This document shows positions 1-9,085 of a stretch of DNA of 30,929 bases, one piece after another. The stretch comes from Ophiothrix spiculata. Its lineage: Eukaryota > Echinodermata > Ophiuroidea > Amphilepidida > Ophiotrichidae. The translations under genes were made by a program, and so were the position numbers. Below the pieces are notes generated by a model, which worked only from the letters and a program-made list of their open reading frames with translations, was not told the DNA's origin and made no database searches. Positions within the stretch are counted from its first letter, which is position 1, and each line of letters starts with the position of its first letter. Where the stretch lies: NCBI GenBank assembly GCA_000969725.1, contig JXSR01S073357.1; one strand, written 5' to 3'.

Positions 1-420
1 TAGGAATGTCGAGTACATTTCTAGTACATACTGTACTAGAATTGTACTTGAATCATAGCAAAAAGGACATTTCTAGTACTGTACTAGAAATGTGCCATAA
101 TTGTACTCGGGTCCTGTTCCAAATCTGCACCTAAGGAATGTCGGGTACATTTCTAGTACATACTGTACTAGAATTGTACTTGAATCATAGCAAAAAGTAC
201 ATTTTTAGTACTGTACTAGAAATGTGCTATAATTGTACTCGGATCCTGTTCCAAATCTGCACCTTAGGAATGTCAAGTACATTTTTAGTACATACTGTAC
301 TAAAATTGTAATAGAATCATAGCATATTAGTACATTTTCTTATAATGTACAATCCAGAATCGGCTCGTACTATAATTATACTCAAATTACGTTCAAAATC
401 TGCATCTTTGGAATCAGACG
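1..420. repeat. 132-bp tandem repeat rich in GTAC palindromes
   Basis: Three units start near 1, 133 and 265 with a period of 132 bp; the third is decayed and ends in a stretched fourth start near 408. Each unit carries two near-perfect palindromes, TCTAGTACATACTGTACTAGA-like and TTCTAGTACTGTACTAGAA. By eye GTAC occurs about 20 times in 420 bases. No reading frame of note. The window edge cuts the array on the left. Confidence 0.85.
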
Positions 421-1136
421 GAGGTAAGGTGGCTATGACTTGAGCTAGAATATGCAAATAGACTGCCTACTAAATTTACATAATTTATTAAAACACTAGC
501 TTCGCGAGTTTTGATAAATTGATAATCCTATACCTTGGAGTTGTGCTAAATTTGATTCAAACACAACAATATGTTAATTATACAATGTACCTAATTAGTA
601 ATTTGCATAATTTATTCAAAATTGGTTTACTTATTATATCTTCTTATCCTTAACTTCACATTTAACACATACAATTTAAGAAAAAACGAACCCTCTTAAT
701 ATGGGTAGGATAACAACATACGCCTACGAATGATGTAAATAGTCTAATATATGAACCAACAAAATATTTAATAAACTCATCAAATTGCTAACCCCCCCCC
801 CCCAAAAAAAAAGATAAAGATAAATACCGGTATAAATATATGACCGATTTGACAAGCTTTCAAGTAGTAGACTACCCTTCTTCAGGATACACAAACAGAT
901 AAACATTGAAAATATAAAATAAATCTGCAACATTTTTAAATATATTCCTTATACAATTATATACATGGATCATTTGTGATATCATGACCTTTCATGTAGC
1001 ATAAATGTGTATTTACAAGGGTTTAAGTCTTTCAATATGTTGATGGGGAGAACAGGTCCGTGAACATGAATTGTCATATTGAATTTCCACTCAAGGTCGA
1101 TCTGCACAATTCAAGCATGCAAAATGAGTTCCAAAT
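421..1136. other. AT-rich intergenic stretch with a poly-C/poly-A run
   Basis: No gene recognised. The only structure is a run of about 14 C followed by 9 A at 791-812. The stretch lies between two GTAC-rich zones and may be the middle of one element. Confidence 0.5.
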
Positions 1137-1500
1137 AAGTACTATTCGAGTACAAGTGAAAAATCAAATTCACAAATGGAAAAATGTCTAAGTTTGAAAA
1201 AGTACTCTTTTAGTACATCACAAAAAGTGAAAAAATACTAAGTTCAAAAATAGCACATTTTAAGTACATTATTATAAGTGAAAAAAATCTAAGTTCAAAA
1301 ATAGTACAATTATAGTACACAGCTTAAAAGTCGAGTACAAATTTAGTAAATTTCTAGTACACATTTACAGAGATAATTGTGAAAAAAGTACTTTTCGAGT
1401 ACATCAAAAATGTACTAGAAAGTACTTTTTTTGAGATAAGTACATTTTAGTACAATTATAGTACATTTCGAGTACATCTCAACTGCACTCGAATTTTACC
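1137..1500. repeat. GTAC-saturated zone
   Basis: About 17 GTAC tetramers in about 360 bases, mostly inside AGTACATT, TAGTAC and CGAGTAC words, without a fixed period. The vocabulary is the same as in the 132-bp repeat at 1-420, so both may be parts of one element about 1.5 kb long. Confidence 0.6.
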
Positions 1501-2320
1501 AGGGTGTCTATCTTCTTATTTTTGTTCAATGCTCTCTTTGATTAAAATTGCAACGTTATGAGTACCTTTTGATGTTTTCTTTAATTGTATACAATGCACA
1601 TTATTGCAAATACTTGACTACTTAAAAGTCTTCAAGACTTGTTTTCATTATTTTGTTTCCTCATACTTAAAGACTCTGTCACACATCACCGTATAGAGCA
1701 AAACGTACGCCTAACGTACTTTATCCCACTATTGTTCTGTTTTATGCATTGTTGTTCGCCATGTGTTCGTTACAAGTACGTTCAATACGTTATCCATCAT
1801 TTTTGTCCATTCGGTATGTCCGTTATGTATACGTTTAATTCATTATTCATACGGTGGTGGTCCGTTTAGCACACGTTCAATATGTGAAACTTTTGAACGT
1901 TATTCTTACGTTTTCCTCTATACAGTGATGTCTGACAGAAGCTGACAGAGCTTTAAGATTCATTCTTGCATACCTATATTTTCTTCTTCCACCTTCTTAT
2001 GAATAAACGTTTGTGCTTTCATCACTGCTTTATCCGACGTGACATCACAAGGAACAATTGTGAGCCTCTTTGAAGTGCATGATTTAAGTTGTTTGGCGTA
2101 TTTGCTATCTATTAGAAAAGAAGAACCGTTATTCTTAAATGAAATGGATGTACAGAATATTATAGTAACAGTGTAATAGGTTTATAATCTCTCTGAGCTT
2201 ACAGTAATAGATAGAACAACTCTACAACAACACAAAAGAAAAATCTCGAACAAATAATTTCAATTTTTAAGGATTATTGCCTTTTCAATGGCGAGAAAAT
2301 GAGGGTGATTGACATATAGG
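1501..2320. other. Intergenic stretch with degenerate TACGTT words
   Basis: Between about 1700 and 1915 the words ACGTT, ACGTTCAA and ATACGTT recur irregularly, which looks like a decayed short-unit repeat. The open frames here are short and have no protein-like character. Nothing else is recognised. Confidence 0.35.
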
Positions 2321-2460
2321 CGTTCCCAGTTCATGACGAAAGCTTTTGAGTCATACGAAAGGGTTGACGCAATTTTCTTGCATCATGATGCAGAAAAATA
2401 TTGAATCATGATTCAAAAACAGATGTATTATAGTGTATTGAATGATGTAGAAATATTGCT

Positions 2461-3294
2461 CATTCATTCATTCATTCAAAACTTTATTTAAAAACGACAA
2501 TCAGAATCAACAATATGTTGTTCTTCCCCTGATTCGTTTACATAATACAACTACATACATACAGACATAATAAAATACACAAGGTAATATTACAAGTTAC
2601 ACACAAATTAAGAAGCACAATAATCAGTACATAACATTTAGTAAAATTTAAAATAATACAGGTATAAAATCGAAACAATATTGAAAACAATGGATACCAT
2701 TACCTGCGGACTACTTGATAGCATTTAAAAGATTATCAGGAATATACACATCTAAACAATATTGTGAATTTACAAAGTTAAAACATTATGTAAAACAAGA
2801 ATGCAGTAAATCTCATAAAGCATAAAATATCCATTTTCATTCAGGTAAAAATTTAGGATAAAATGCTTTTGGCATATAATAATACAATGTTTTAGATTGT
2901 GAAAAATTTACAAATAAAAAGATTGCCTGCATTGCACAAATCTTTTAATGAGTCTGGTAAGGTCCATGTTTTAGCAACACATTATATGGAATGATCATCA
3001 AAGATGTCGTGAAAGTTTAAAACATTAATATAGGAAATAAAACAGACAACAATGGAGATAAAATGCAACAAGCAAATATATATTAAATAAAATGGCAAAT
3101 ATTTTGTACACATATATACTCTAAAATATGATCATCAAAGATGTCGTGAAAGTTTAAAACATTAATATAGGAGATAAAACAGAAAACAATGGAGTTAAAA
3201 TGCAACAAGCAAATATATATTAAATAAAATGGCGAATATTTTATACACATACTGTATATACTCTGGGTAAAATTGGTTTAGTATTTTTGCAGTC
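2461..3294 (-). mobile_element. 3' tail of the LINE, with duplicated segments and a TGAA microsatellite end
   Basis: Downstream of the reverse transcriptase on the minus strand. A 137-bp segment is tandemly duplicated (units starting at 2993 and 3130, nearly identical). A diverged second copy of the protein's carboxyl end (AKTWTLPDSLKDLCNAGN) reads at about 2885-2990. The tail ends in AAATAAAG and four TGAA repeats at about 2461-2480, a usual form for LINE 3' ends. Confidence 0.7.
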
Positions 3295-4235
3295 TCAAAA
3301 TTTAACATATTTACACTTAAAATGATTGAGATTGCATGCACCTTTTAACGAGTCTGGTAAGTTGTTCCAAGTTTTAGCACCATAGTATGAAATAGATCTC
3401 TTCATAAAATCAGTTCTGGGTTTTGTAATTTCAAGATTTTTGTATCCGCGCAGGTTACAATTATTTCTTTTCAAGGAAAATCTGCTAGATAAATAATTTG
3501 GCATTTCATTGTTCATTATCTTGTACATTGTTGTTGCAGTATGAAAATCTTGCCTTTCTTTTAGGGTTTTCCAGTTAAGTACATTTAGGGCTTCAGTGCT
3601 TGAATCAAATCTTGACATACCAGTTATTATTTTAGCTGCTCTATTTTGTAACCTTTGAATTTTATTATAGGCAGTCTCATTGCACGTACCCCAAACAGTG
3701 TCACAGTAATCAAAGTGTGGAGAAACAAGGCCGTTATGGTTTTGCCTTTTTTAACATGTACAAGGATGAGTTAATCTTTTTACTGATGTTCTTGATATGA
3801 TCGTTCCATGAGAGATTATCATCTATTATCATTCCCAAATGTTTACACGAACTTACTCGATTGAGTTTCGTTCCATTTTTAGCAATATTGACATCATTTT
3901 CATTTATATTTGCTAACCTTTGTCGTGGTCCCAAAATGAGCAATTCAGTTTTCTTTACATTTAAACTTTATTTGTTACAAGCCAACCATTTTACAACCTT
4001 GTCGAGATCGTTATTGAGTGTACGATTCAGATCATCGACAGTTTTACCAATTGCATACATTGCCGTGTCATCGGCATACATACTTATGGTTGTTTTAGTA
4101 GATACATAATTTGGAAGATCATTTATGTAAAGAATAAATAATAAGGGACCTAATATTGATACCTGTGGAATACCACAGTTAACACTAGTTTCATTAGTTT
4201 CAATTTCAGGGCCTCTATTATTATAAAGACCACTT
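3295..4235 (-). pseudogene. Non-LTR retrotransposon reverse transcriptase, C-terminal part, dead
   Basis: Read on the minus strand, this gives the palm and C-terminal region of a CR1/Jockey-like reverse transcriptase. Seen in order: a GIPQ-SILGPLLFILYINDLP motif whose usual glycine is valine (GIPQVSILGP), the catalytic box MYADDTAMY, KWLACNK followed by a stop where a leucine is usual, CKHLGMIIDDNLSWNDHI, then after a frameshift or short deletion near 3740 HFDYCDTVWG, and finally SYYGAKTWNNLPDSLKG with a stop at 3295. The amino-terminal endonuclease and early reverse transcriptase are missing, so the copy is 5'-truncated, as is usual for LINEs. The stop and frameshift make it inactive. The clade (CR1, L2 or Jockey) is not resolved by eye. 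Confidence 0.88.
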
Positions 4236-4485
4236 CAAAGAAGGAAGTTATGCGTTTTTCCTAATATTTTTTGGTCGTGACTCAAAATACATTTCGTCAT
4301 GGCTCTTGCGTTAAACCTTTTCGTATGTCGGAAGACATTCCGTCATGAATTGGGAACCGTGCCTTACAAGGATCGCATAACAAACATTAGTCTCCCAATA
4401 CGGTATATGTTTCTGTTCTACAGACCTGAACTTACTGGCCTTATTTTGTCCTTCGGCTTAGTAGATCTAAAAGCTACCTCACCCT

Positions 4486-4577
4486 GTTGGGACTCACTTT
4501 GAAAAAGACACCCAGCAAACACCCGAAGACCAATTTCATCGGATGGCTAACTTATGGCCAAATCAAAATGGTCACAC
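4486..4577 (-). pseudogene. SDR exon 1 fragment, copy C
   Basis: On the minus strand this repeats the end of the intact SDR exon at 5155-5240: GGCCATAAGTTAGCCATCCG, then GATGAAATTGGTCTTCGGG, then the donor region with CAAAGTGAGTCCCAACA in place of CAAGGTGAGTCCCAACA. It has lost bases in the nucleotide-binding loop, which shifts the frame, so it cannot encode the motif. Confidence 0.7.
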
Positions 4578-4591
4578 CCGGCAAGCACCAA

Positions 4592-4688
4592 GGCCCAAAT
4601 TCATGAAACCCTGTTAACTCTACTGCTAACGCACCCGACAAAAAGTAAGTAGCCAACTAGAGTTAGCGTTGTTTCATGAATATGGGCC
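4592..4688. mobile_element. 97-bp MITE inside SDR exon copy B
   Basis: Terminal inverted repeats of 18 bp: GGCCCAAATTCATGAAAC at the left and GGCCCATATTCATGAAAC (reverse complement) at the right, 17 of 18 matching. The inner parts GTTAACTCTA and TAGAGTTAGC also pair. It interrupts copy B: the exon sequence resumes on both sides. No clear target duplication. Confidence 0.7.
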
Positions 4689-5140
4689 CTGGAGACCAAT
4701 TTCGCCGTCACATCGGATGGCTAACTTATGGTCAGTGGCGCAACCAAGGGTGTGTGGGAGTGAGCAGGGGGAGGGGTGGTGGAGGCGGGAGCCTTCAGTA
4801 AATGTCTGTCTCCCCCTCCCGCTCGCCCCTCCCCCCCTCCAAAAAAATGAAATCAAGAAAAGTACAGCGTTTCAATATATAGTACATTAGTAATGTAACT
4901 GAGCAATATTAAACCCTTTATGGGTTAAGTTTTCAAAATGGCGCAAATTTTAGCAATAATGAAAATGAAAAAAAAGCAAATTTTGGATGATTTGCTACCT
5001 GAAAACTTTTGGGGTGTACCTTTTTGTGTCTGAACAATAACTCTTTTGGCCCCCTGCAAATTTGTCTTGCCTCTGCTCACCCCCTCGACTGAAAATTTCC
5101 GGCTACACCGCTGCTTATGGCCAAATACATGATCACAACC
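4689..5140 (-). pseudogene. SDR exon 1 fragment, copy B, split by two transposons
   Basis: Minus-strand pieces 5140-5114 (GGTTGTGATCATGTATTTGG, then CCATAAG) and 4732-4689 (TTAGCCATCCGATGTGACGG, then CGAAATTGGTCTCC) join into one copy of the SDR nucleotide-binding segment once the insert 4733-5113 is set aside. It continues beyond the 97-bp MITE at 4591-4578 (GGTGCTTGCCGGGTGT). It starts directly after the donor sequence of the intact exon, so A and B are tandem copies about 100 bp apart. Confidence 0.7.
4733..5113. mobile_element. hAT-type non-autonomous element with 8-bp target duplication
   Basis: The ends are CAGTGGCGCAACCAAGG at the left and CAGCGGTGTAGCCGGAA as reverse complement of the right, a CAGYGGYGYARCC terminal repeat. 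It is flanked by CTTATGGT (4725-4732) and CTTATGGC (5114-5121), an 8-bp duplication with one mismatch, as expected of hAT transposases. The inside has a G-rich block at 4758-4792 facing a C-rich block at 4811-4841. No transposase. Confidence 0.75.
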
Positions 5141-5154
5141 GTGTTGGGACTCAC

Positions 5155-5443
5155 CTTGAGACAGACACCCAGCAAATACCCGGAGACCAATTTCATCACA
5201 TCGGATGGCTAACTTATGGCCAAATCCATGATCACAACCTGTAATAAAAACTGCTTTCCCGTCACACTTATGCCGACCTCTCGGGATCAATTTTTGTGCA
5301 ATGTAAATGCTGGCAAGAAATAACACGGATGCAATCGCTTTGGCTGATAAACTCTCAGGCTCAAATGTGTAAATACCATATGCGAGGGAGAGAAGTATAA
5401 ATGTAGATATAAGATAAGTATGTGGCCCAATGCAGGGATCCAT
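5155..5443 (-). CDS. Exon 1 of an SDR9C-type short-chain dehydrogenase/reductase
   Basis: The 96 codons from ATG at 5443 encode two hydrophobic segments (about residues 10-24 and 36-50), which look like a membrane anchor. The start of a Rossmann fold follows: GKAVFITGCDHGFG at residues 62-75 holds the TGxxxGxG dinucleotide-binding motif, and EIGLRVFAGCL follows at about 84-94. That combination is typical of the SDR9C group (retinol dehydrogenases, HSD17B2, BDH1), NAD-dependent oxidoreductases of steroids, retinoids or hydroxybutyrate. The exon ends at CTGTCTCAAG followed by GTGAGT, a strong splice donor at 5154. Later exons, which would hold the NNAG and YxxxK catalytic motifs, should lie leftwards, but I see none in this window. 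Either a long intron leads out of it or the gene is broken. The last 86 bases are copied twice more just downstream. Which SDR9C member it is cannot be told from exon 1. Confidence 0.72.
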
Positions 5444-5985
5444 CCTGGATAGTGTAACAACTTTAAGGCTATAAGAAAAGCATAATAATGGCTATCTCAC
5501 TTTAAGACTGATTTAGCTCGAATAATGACAATGAAACAATAATAAAGGTCGATTTCTTTAAATGCAGTGGTATACTGATCAACTTGTCACAAAAACTTGA
5601 TATCATTTATCACTATCAATGGTCAAACAAGAGATCAAGGTTCATAGAGATTATCTGATCATGAATTGAAGGCTATTGATTAAGGTAATGTTGTGATGTA
5701 TTACTATTCCAATCCGATTCCAATCCACTTTCACAGTGTCCAAATTCCAAAATGCTGTTGTCAAGAGAAAAAATTATGTTAATTTGTTGTAAGTTATTAG
5801 CCATTAAATAGTTTTGAAACTTCTTCTTCATCTAATTCTTCTTCTAATTCTAACGCTAATCCTTCTTCTAATTCTAATTCTTCTTATTCATATTCTTCTT
5901 CTTACCGATATAGCATGCAGTTCACCTCCGTTTTTAACATTGTTTAATGCAGACCATCCTCTCTAAAGACTAAATGCATTCCCCA
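5444..5985. other. Intergenic, with a TTC-rich microsatellite
   Basis: An irregular TTC/TTCTAA microsatellite occupies 5820-5905. Nothing else is recognised. The promoter of the minus-strand SDR exon would lie here, but no clear TATA element is visible. Confidence 0.5.
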
Positions 5986-7337
5986 GGTCAAAATTCCAGT
6001 TGAAACCAGTTGGAAATCTCAACTGTGTTGAACTGTGCTTAACTATGTTCAACTGGATTGAACTAGGTTTCAACTAGGTCCAACTATCTAAATTGACATT
6101 TCAGAATACCAGTTGGTGTATTAACTGGATTGAACTAGGTTTCAACTAGGTCCAACTGGAATTTGTTGTAGTTATGAAATCCCAGTTGATCCCAATTGAA
6201 CTGATATCAACTGGTTTTATTCGATACCAGTTCAACTGTGTTTACAACTGGGCGATGAAATTCCGTCACGGAAAATGGAACGTACCAGTTGGGTTCAACT
6301 GTTTTGAGAACACCAGTTGATCCCAGTTGAACTGGTTTCTAATGATTCCAGTTGAACTGAAATGAAACCAGTTCAAGTGGTATCAAATGAACCCAGTTCA
6401 ACTGGTATCAAATGAAACCAGTTCAAGTGGTATCAAATGAACCCAGTTCAACTGGTATCAAATGAAACCAGTTCAACTGACAGTATCAAAAAATAATACC
6501 AGCTAGTTCATCTGGTTTCATTTCGTGATATCATTGGGCTGGTATCATTTCCAGCAATTCCAGTAGAACTGATTTTCTTTGGTACCGGTTTAACTGGTTC
6601 CGAACGATTCCAGTTGAACTGGTTTTCAGTGATTCCAGTTTTAAAAACTGGTTTCATTTGATACCAGTTGAACTGGTTCTACTTGTGTTGTTATATTGTA
6701 CTTAAACTGGTATCAAATGATCCTACTTGAACTGGTTTCATGTGATACCAGTTATAGTGTGTTTCAAACTGGGCTATGTTACACAATATCCATTTCAAGT
6801 GCTAGAATAGTCATTCACCTGACAAAAATAATTAATTCCTTCATGTAAAGCTTTGCACATCAAACATAATAATCTCAAACATTTAAAAATCATTGCAGAA
6901 AAGATTAAATCAAATTTAACACCACAGAATTTATACAGTCAACTATAAGGTGATATATATACGAGATGCTATACATATTCATGATGTGAAAGAAACCTGA
7001 CATTAAAACACAGTTGTGAAGCATTAAGAAATCCCAGTAAACAAAGCTTGAGACATCAGTTGAAGTTCTAATAGAACAAAATAGTGAAAAGAAATTCCAG
7101 TTGATACCAGTTCAACTGGTTTGTTCTAAAATCCCAGTTGAACTTTTAACAAAGATTCACAGTTGGAAAACCAGTTGAACTGGTTTCAACTAGTTTTTCA
7201 TCATCCCAGTTGGAAGTGTTCCATTTTCCGTGACGGAAATGCTACAGCCAGTTGGAAAACCAGTTGAACTGGTTCAACTGGTTTCAGAGAGAAACCAGTT
7301 CAAACCAGTTCAACTGGGATCAACTGGAATTTTGACC
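5986..7337. mobile_element. 1.35-kb non-autonomous element saturated with CCAGTT/AACTGG
   Basis: The outer inverted ends are GGTCAAAATTCCAGTTGA at 5986-6003 and its exact reverse complement at 7320-7337. A second inverted pair, TTCCGTCACGGAAAATGG plus AAC at about 6260-6280, is matched exactly in reverse at about 7219-7239. By eye CCAGTT occurs about 27 times and AACTGG about 21 times, often fused as CCAGTTGAACTGG, in the outer blocks 5986-6780 and 7095-7337. The middle 6781-7094 is almost free of them. No transposase frame and no convincing target duplication. This looks like a MITE-like DNA transposon, but the word density is unusual. Confidence 0.75.
6368..6480. repeat. 25-bp tandem repeat inside the CCAGTT element
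   Basis: Units start at 6368, 6393, 6418, 6443 and 6468 (last one partial), each a form of CCAGTTCAASTGGTATCAAA. Alternate units differ at the same position (AAGTGG or AACTGG) and at the unit end, so the real amplification step was 50 bp. Confidence 0.85.
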
Positions 7338-7989
7338 CCGGTCATAATCGCAGATAGAGATTTTATATCGGATGCCGGTGTAATGAGACCGAGTGTCCCC
7401 ATATCCAAGAGTCCGGGTCTAATTGAACTGCACGAAATAAGTCGCAATCAATGATTTATTGATCGCACATGTACAAGTACGTTCTACATAATTGAATAGC
7501 AGCTAGGACGTTCAGTCACACGGACGCTGTATTTCATTACACCGGTTGTTGATAAAGTTTAGTGGCTAACTAGGTTTAGAACGCGGTATGTTATTTATAC
7601 AGCGCGTTAGATTAGCCATAGGATCTAATCTATCTGGCATAGCGTCGAAGACGGGATCTAAGTGTATATTATTTAGGAAGCAGTTTACAAACAAGACAAA
7701 GCTAAGAAGTTCGTATAGGTGGGATCTATCCATAATACAACAGAGATAAGCCTGGGAAGAAAATATATACATTTTCTTCCCAAGCAACAGTCTCATTCTC
7801 TGGGATGGCTATACTTTTAATCTTGCCGACTTGATCTGGAAACGATATCGCACTTCGCAGCTCCGTAAAGGGAGAGGTTCCTAGGAGATAACGCATCAGC
7901 TCCGGGATCAGCTCTAAAATTATATAGTGCACAACATCCTGTTTAATGCTGATATATTCTTTCCTCTTTCGATTTGATGAAAATTCTTG
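7338..7989. other. No recognised feature
   Basis: Two overlapping minus-strand open frames (7566-7796 and 7726-7932) are not recognisable proteins. A pyrimidine tract ending TTCTTCCCAG at about 7760 resembles a splice acceptor on the minus strand, but nothing else supports an exon. Confidence 0.4.
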
Positions 7990-8310
7990 AGTGTGACATT
8001 ATGAGCGTACATGATGGAAGTGCTCAATAGGTCTAAAGTTATGTAATCAATAAAAATAGTGAATAACAGGGGGCTCAGGATTGAGCCTTGAGGAACATGT
8101 GAAATGATTAGCTTGGATTTTCATCTTGCCGAAGTTAATCTGATAACAGTCTTGTCATTCAGGATAAACTTCATTCAAGATAACCTTCACTAATCGATTT
8201 TTCAAGCAGTCTGTCAATCATTCTTACAAATTACCGGTGACGTCAAGGGCACGTAGTTTACCCAACAGACCTGGGTGGCATACTTTATCAGATACTATGT
8301 TAAAGTTCAG
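7990..8310 (-). pseudogene. Second non-LTR reverse transcriptase fragment, dead
   Basis: The minus strand reads DKVCHPGLLGKLRALDVTGN, then LTDCLKNRLVKVILNEVYPE, then, in another frame, HVPQGSILSPLLFTIFIDY and MYAHNVTL. This is the order finger, palm and catalytic box of CR1/Jockey/I-type reverse transcriptases. Three in-frame stops lie where leucine or tryptophan codons are usual (around LLEWL and SEW), each one base from the expected codon, and one frameshift separates the blocks. The catalytic YADD is YAHN. No family identity with the LINE at 3295-4235 is evident, and only about 320 bases survive. Confidence 0.78.
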
Positions 8311-8380
8311 ACAGTACGGTACGGTGCTTCTTACCTGTCGGTGATAGTAATTGAGAGACGTTGAGCAATATAGCCTATAC

Positions 8381-8563
8381 TACTGTAAACGCCAATATTT
8401 TTGCGCTCAGTTATTTTCGCGCAAGTCTAATTTTGAACTATTTTGAGTTATTTCTCGCGCGTTTATTCTCGCGCTTGTAATTTGTTAACGTGCGGCAGTG
8501 TATATATAATTGAACGCGAAAAGCGCGAACATTAATGTAGCGCGAAATGAATCACTAACAGTA
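8381..8563. mobile_element. MITE with TACTGT ends and GCGCGAA words
   Basis: Ends TACTGTAAACGC (8381) and TACTGTTAGTGA as reverse complement of 8552-8563. The inside has repeated TTCGCGC/GCGCGAA words: TTTTCGCGC, TCTCGCGCG, TCTCGCGC on the left and ACGCGAAAAGCGCGAA, AGCGCGAAAT on the right, so the arms can pair. Likely a small non-autonomous DNA transposon. Confidence 0.5.
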
Positions 8564-8793
8564 TTTTTTTTTTTACTTGTTACCACTTTTTCTTTGGCTG
8601 ATTTTGTTAGATTTAAATGCTTCAAAACGCCAAGGATAAGTTTTTCACATGATATTTTTGAACTTGTTACATTAGCTGTGTTCATTTTTTACATTACCTC
8701 AATGAAGCATGGTTTGAACATTTAAATGTCCATCTTATTGCACAGATATATATTTGTGACGATAAAATAGTTAACGAAAAAGAAGAGCACGCA

Positions 8794-8938
8794 TACCGGG
8801 AAGTGCCAGTATATGGCACATAATATCGTCCCGATTGCAACCCGATTAGCATCTGAAGAGCATAGATTCCAGCGTAGCGCCATCAGATGATTCATCCCGA
8901 TTAGCCTGTTGATTAAGCGATTGTTTAAGATCAATTGC
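8794..8938. repeat. 145-bp repeat, left inverted partner
   Basis: Reverse complement of 11450-11594 with about 85-90% identity by eye. It includes GGCTAATCGGGATGAATC and the palindrome-like GTGCCAGTATATGGCAC at its outer end. The pair spans about 2.8 kb. Confidence 0.8.
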
Positions 8939-8980
8939 AAAAGTAGACATAATAATGAAATTCTTGTGCTTGATTTCCAA

Positions 8981-9085
8981 GTGGAACGGATAGCTCAGTG
9001 GCAAGGCGTGGAGTACTGATAATCAGCGTGAATCGATGGAAAATGCTTTGTGTGGCCTTCGTTCGAATCCTCTCAGGTTCTCACT
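8981..9085 (+). ncRNA. tRNA-Ile(GAT)-like sequence, pseudogene or SINE head
   Basis: Box A TAGCTCAGTGGCAAGGCG, an anticodon loop CTGATAA as in tRNA-Ile(GAT), and box B GTTCGAATCC, with about 25 extra bases between anticodon arm and T arm. The acceptor stem pairs poorly (GTGGAAC against GTTCTCAC). A T-rich TTTA tail follows. More likely a tRNA-derived SINE or pseudogene than a working tRNA. Confidence 0.5.

Larger units (their letters stand above)
2321..4359. mobile_element. Composite element with about 50-bp inverted ends around a LINE fragment
   Basis: The left end at 2321-2371 (CGTTCCCAGTTCATGACG, then CATACGAAAGGGTTGACGCAA) is matched in reverse complement at 4306-4359 (GGTTCCCAATTCATGACG, then CATACGAAAAGGTTTAACG). 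A further partial copy of the same words lies at 4274-4302. The dead LINE at 2461-4235 lies between them. Either the LINE inserted into an inverted-repeat element, or two half copies happen to flank it. No target duplication was identified. Confidence 0.45.

Noticed and set aside
4299-4502. Open frame of 67 codons on the plus strand next to the LINE
   Set aside because: It overlaps the inverted-repeat end and the antisense of SDR exon copy C, and has no recognisable domain.
4925-5154. Continuation of the SDR frame for about 76 codons past 5155
   Set aside because: It reads through a strong splice donor into copy B and then the hAT-type element, with no dehydrogenase similarity; treated as intron.
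7566-7932. Two overlapping minus-strand frames with an acceptor-like TTCTTCCCAG
   Set aside because: No recognisable family. Short open frames are common here and the only support is one splice-like site.
8485-8725. Opposed open frames on both strands around 8.5-8.7 kb
   Set aside because: They lie in and beside the TACTGT MITE and have low-complexity hydrophobic translations.
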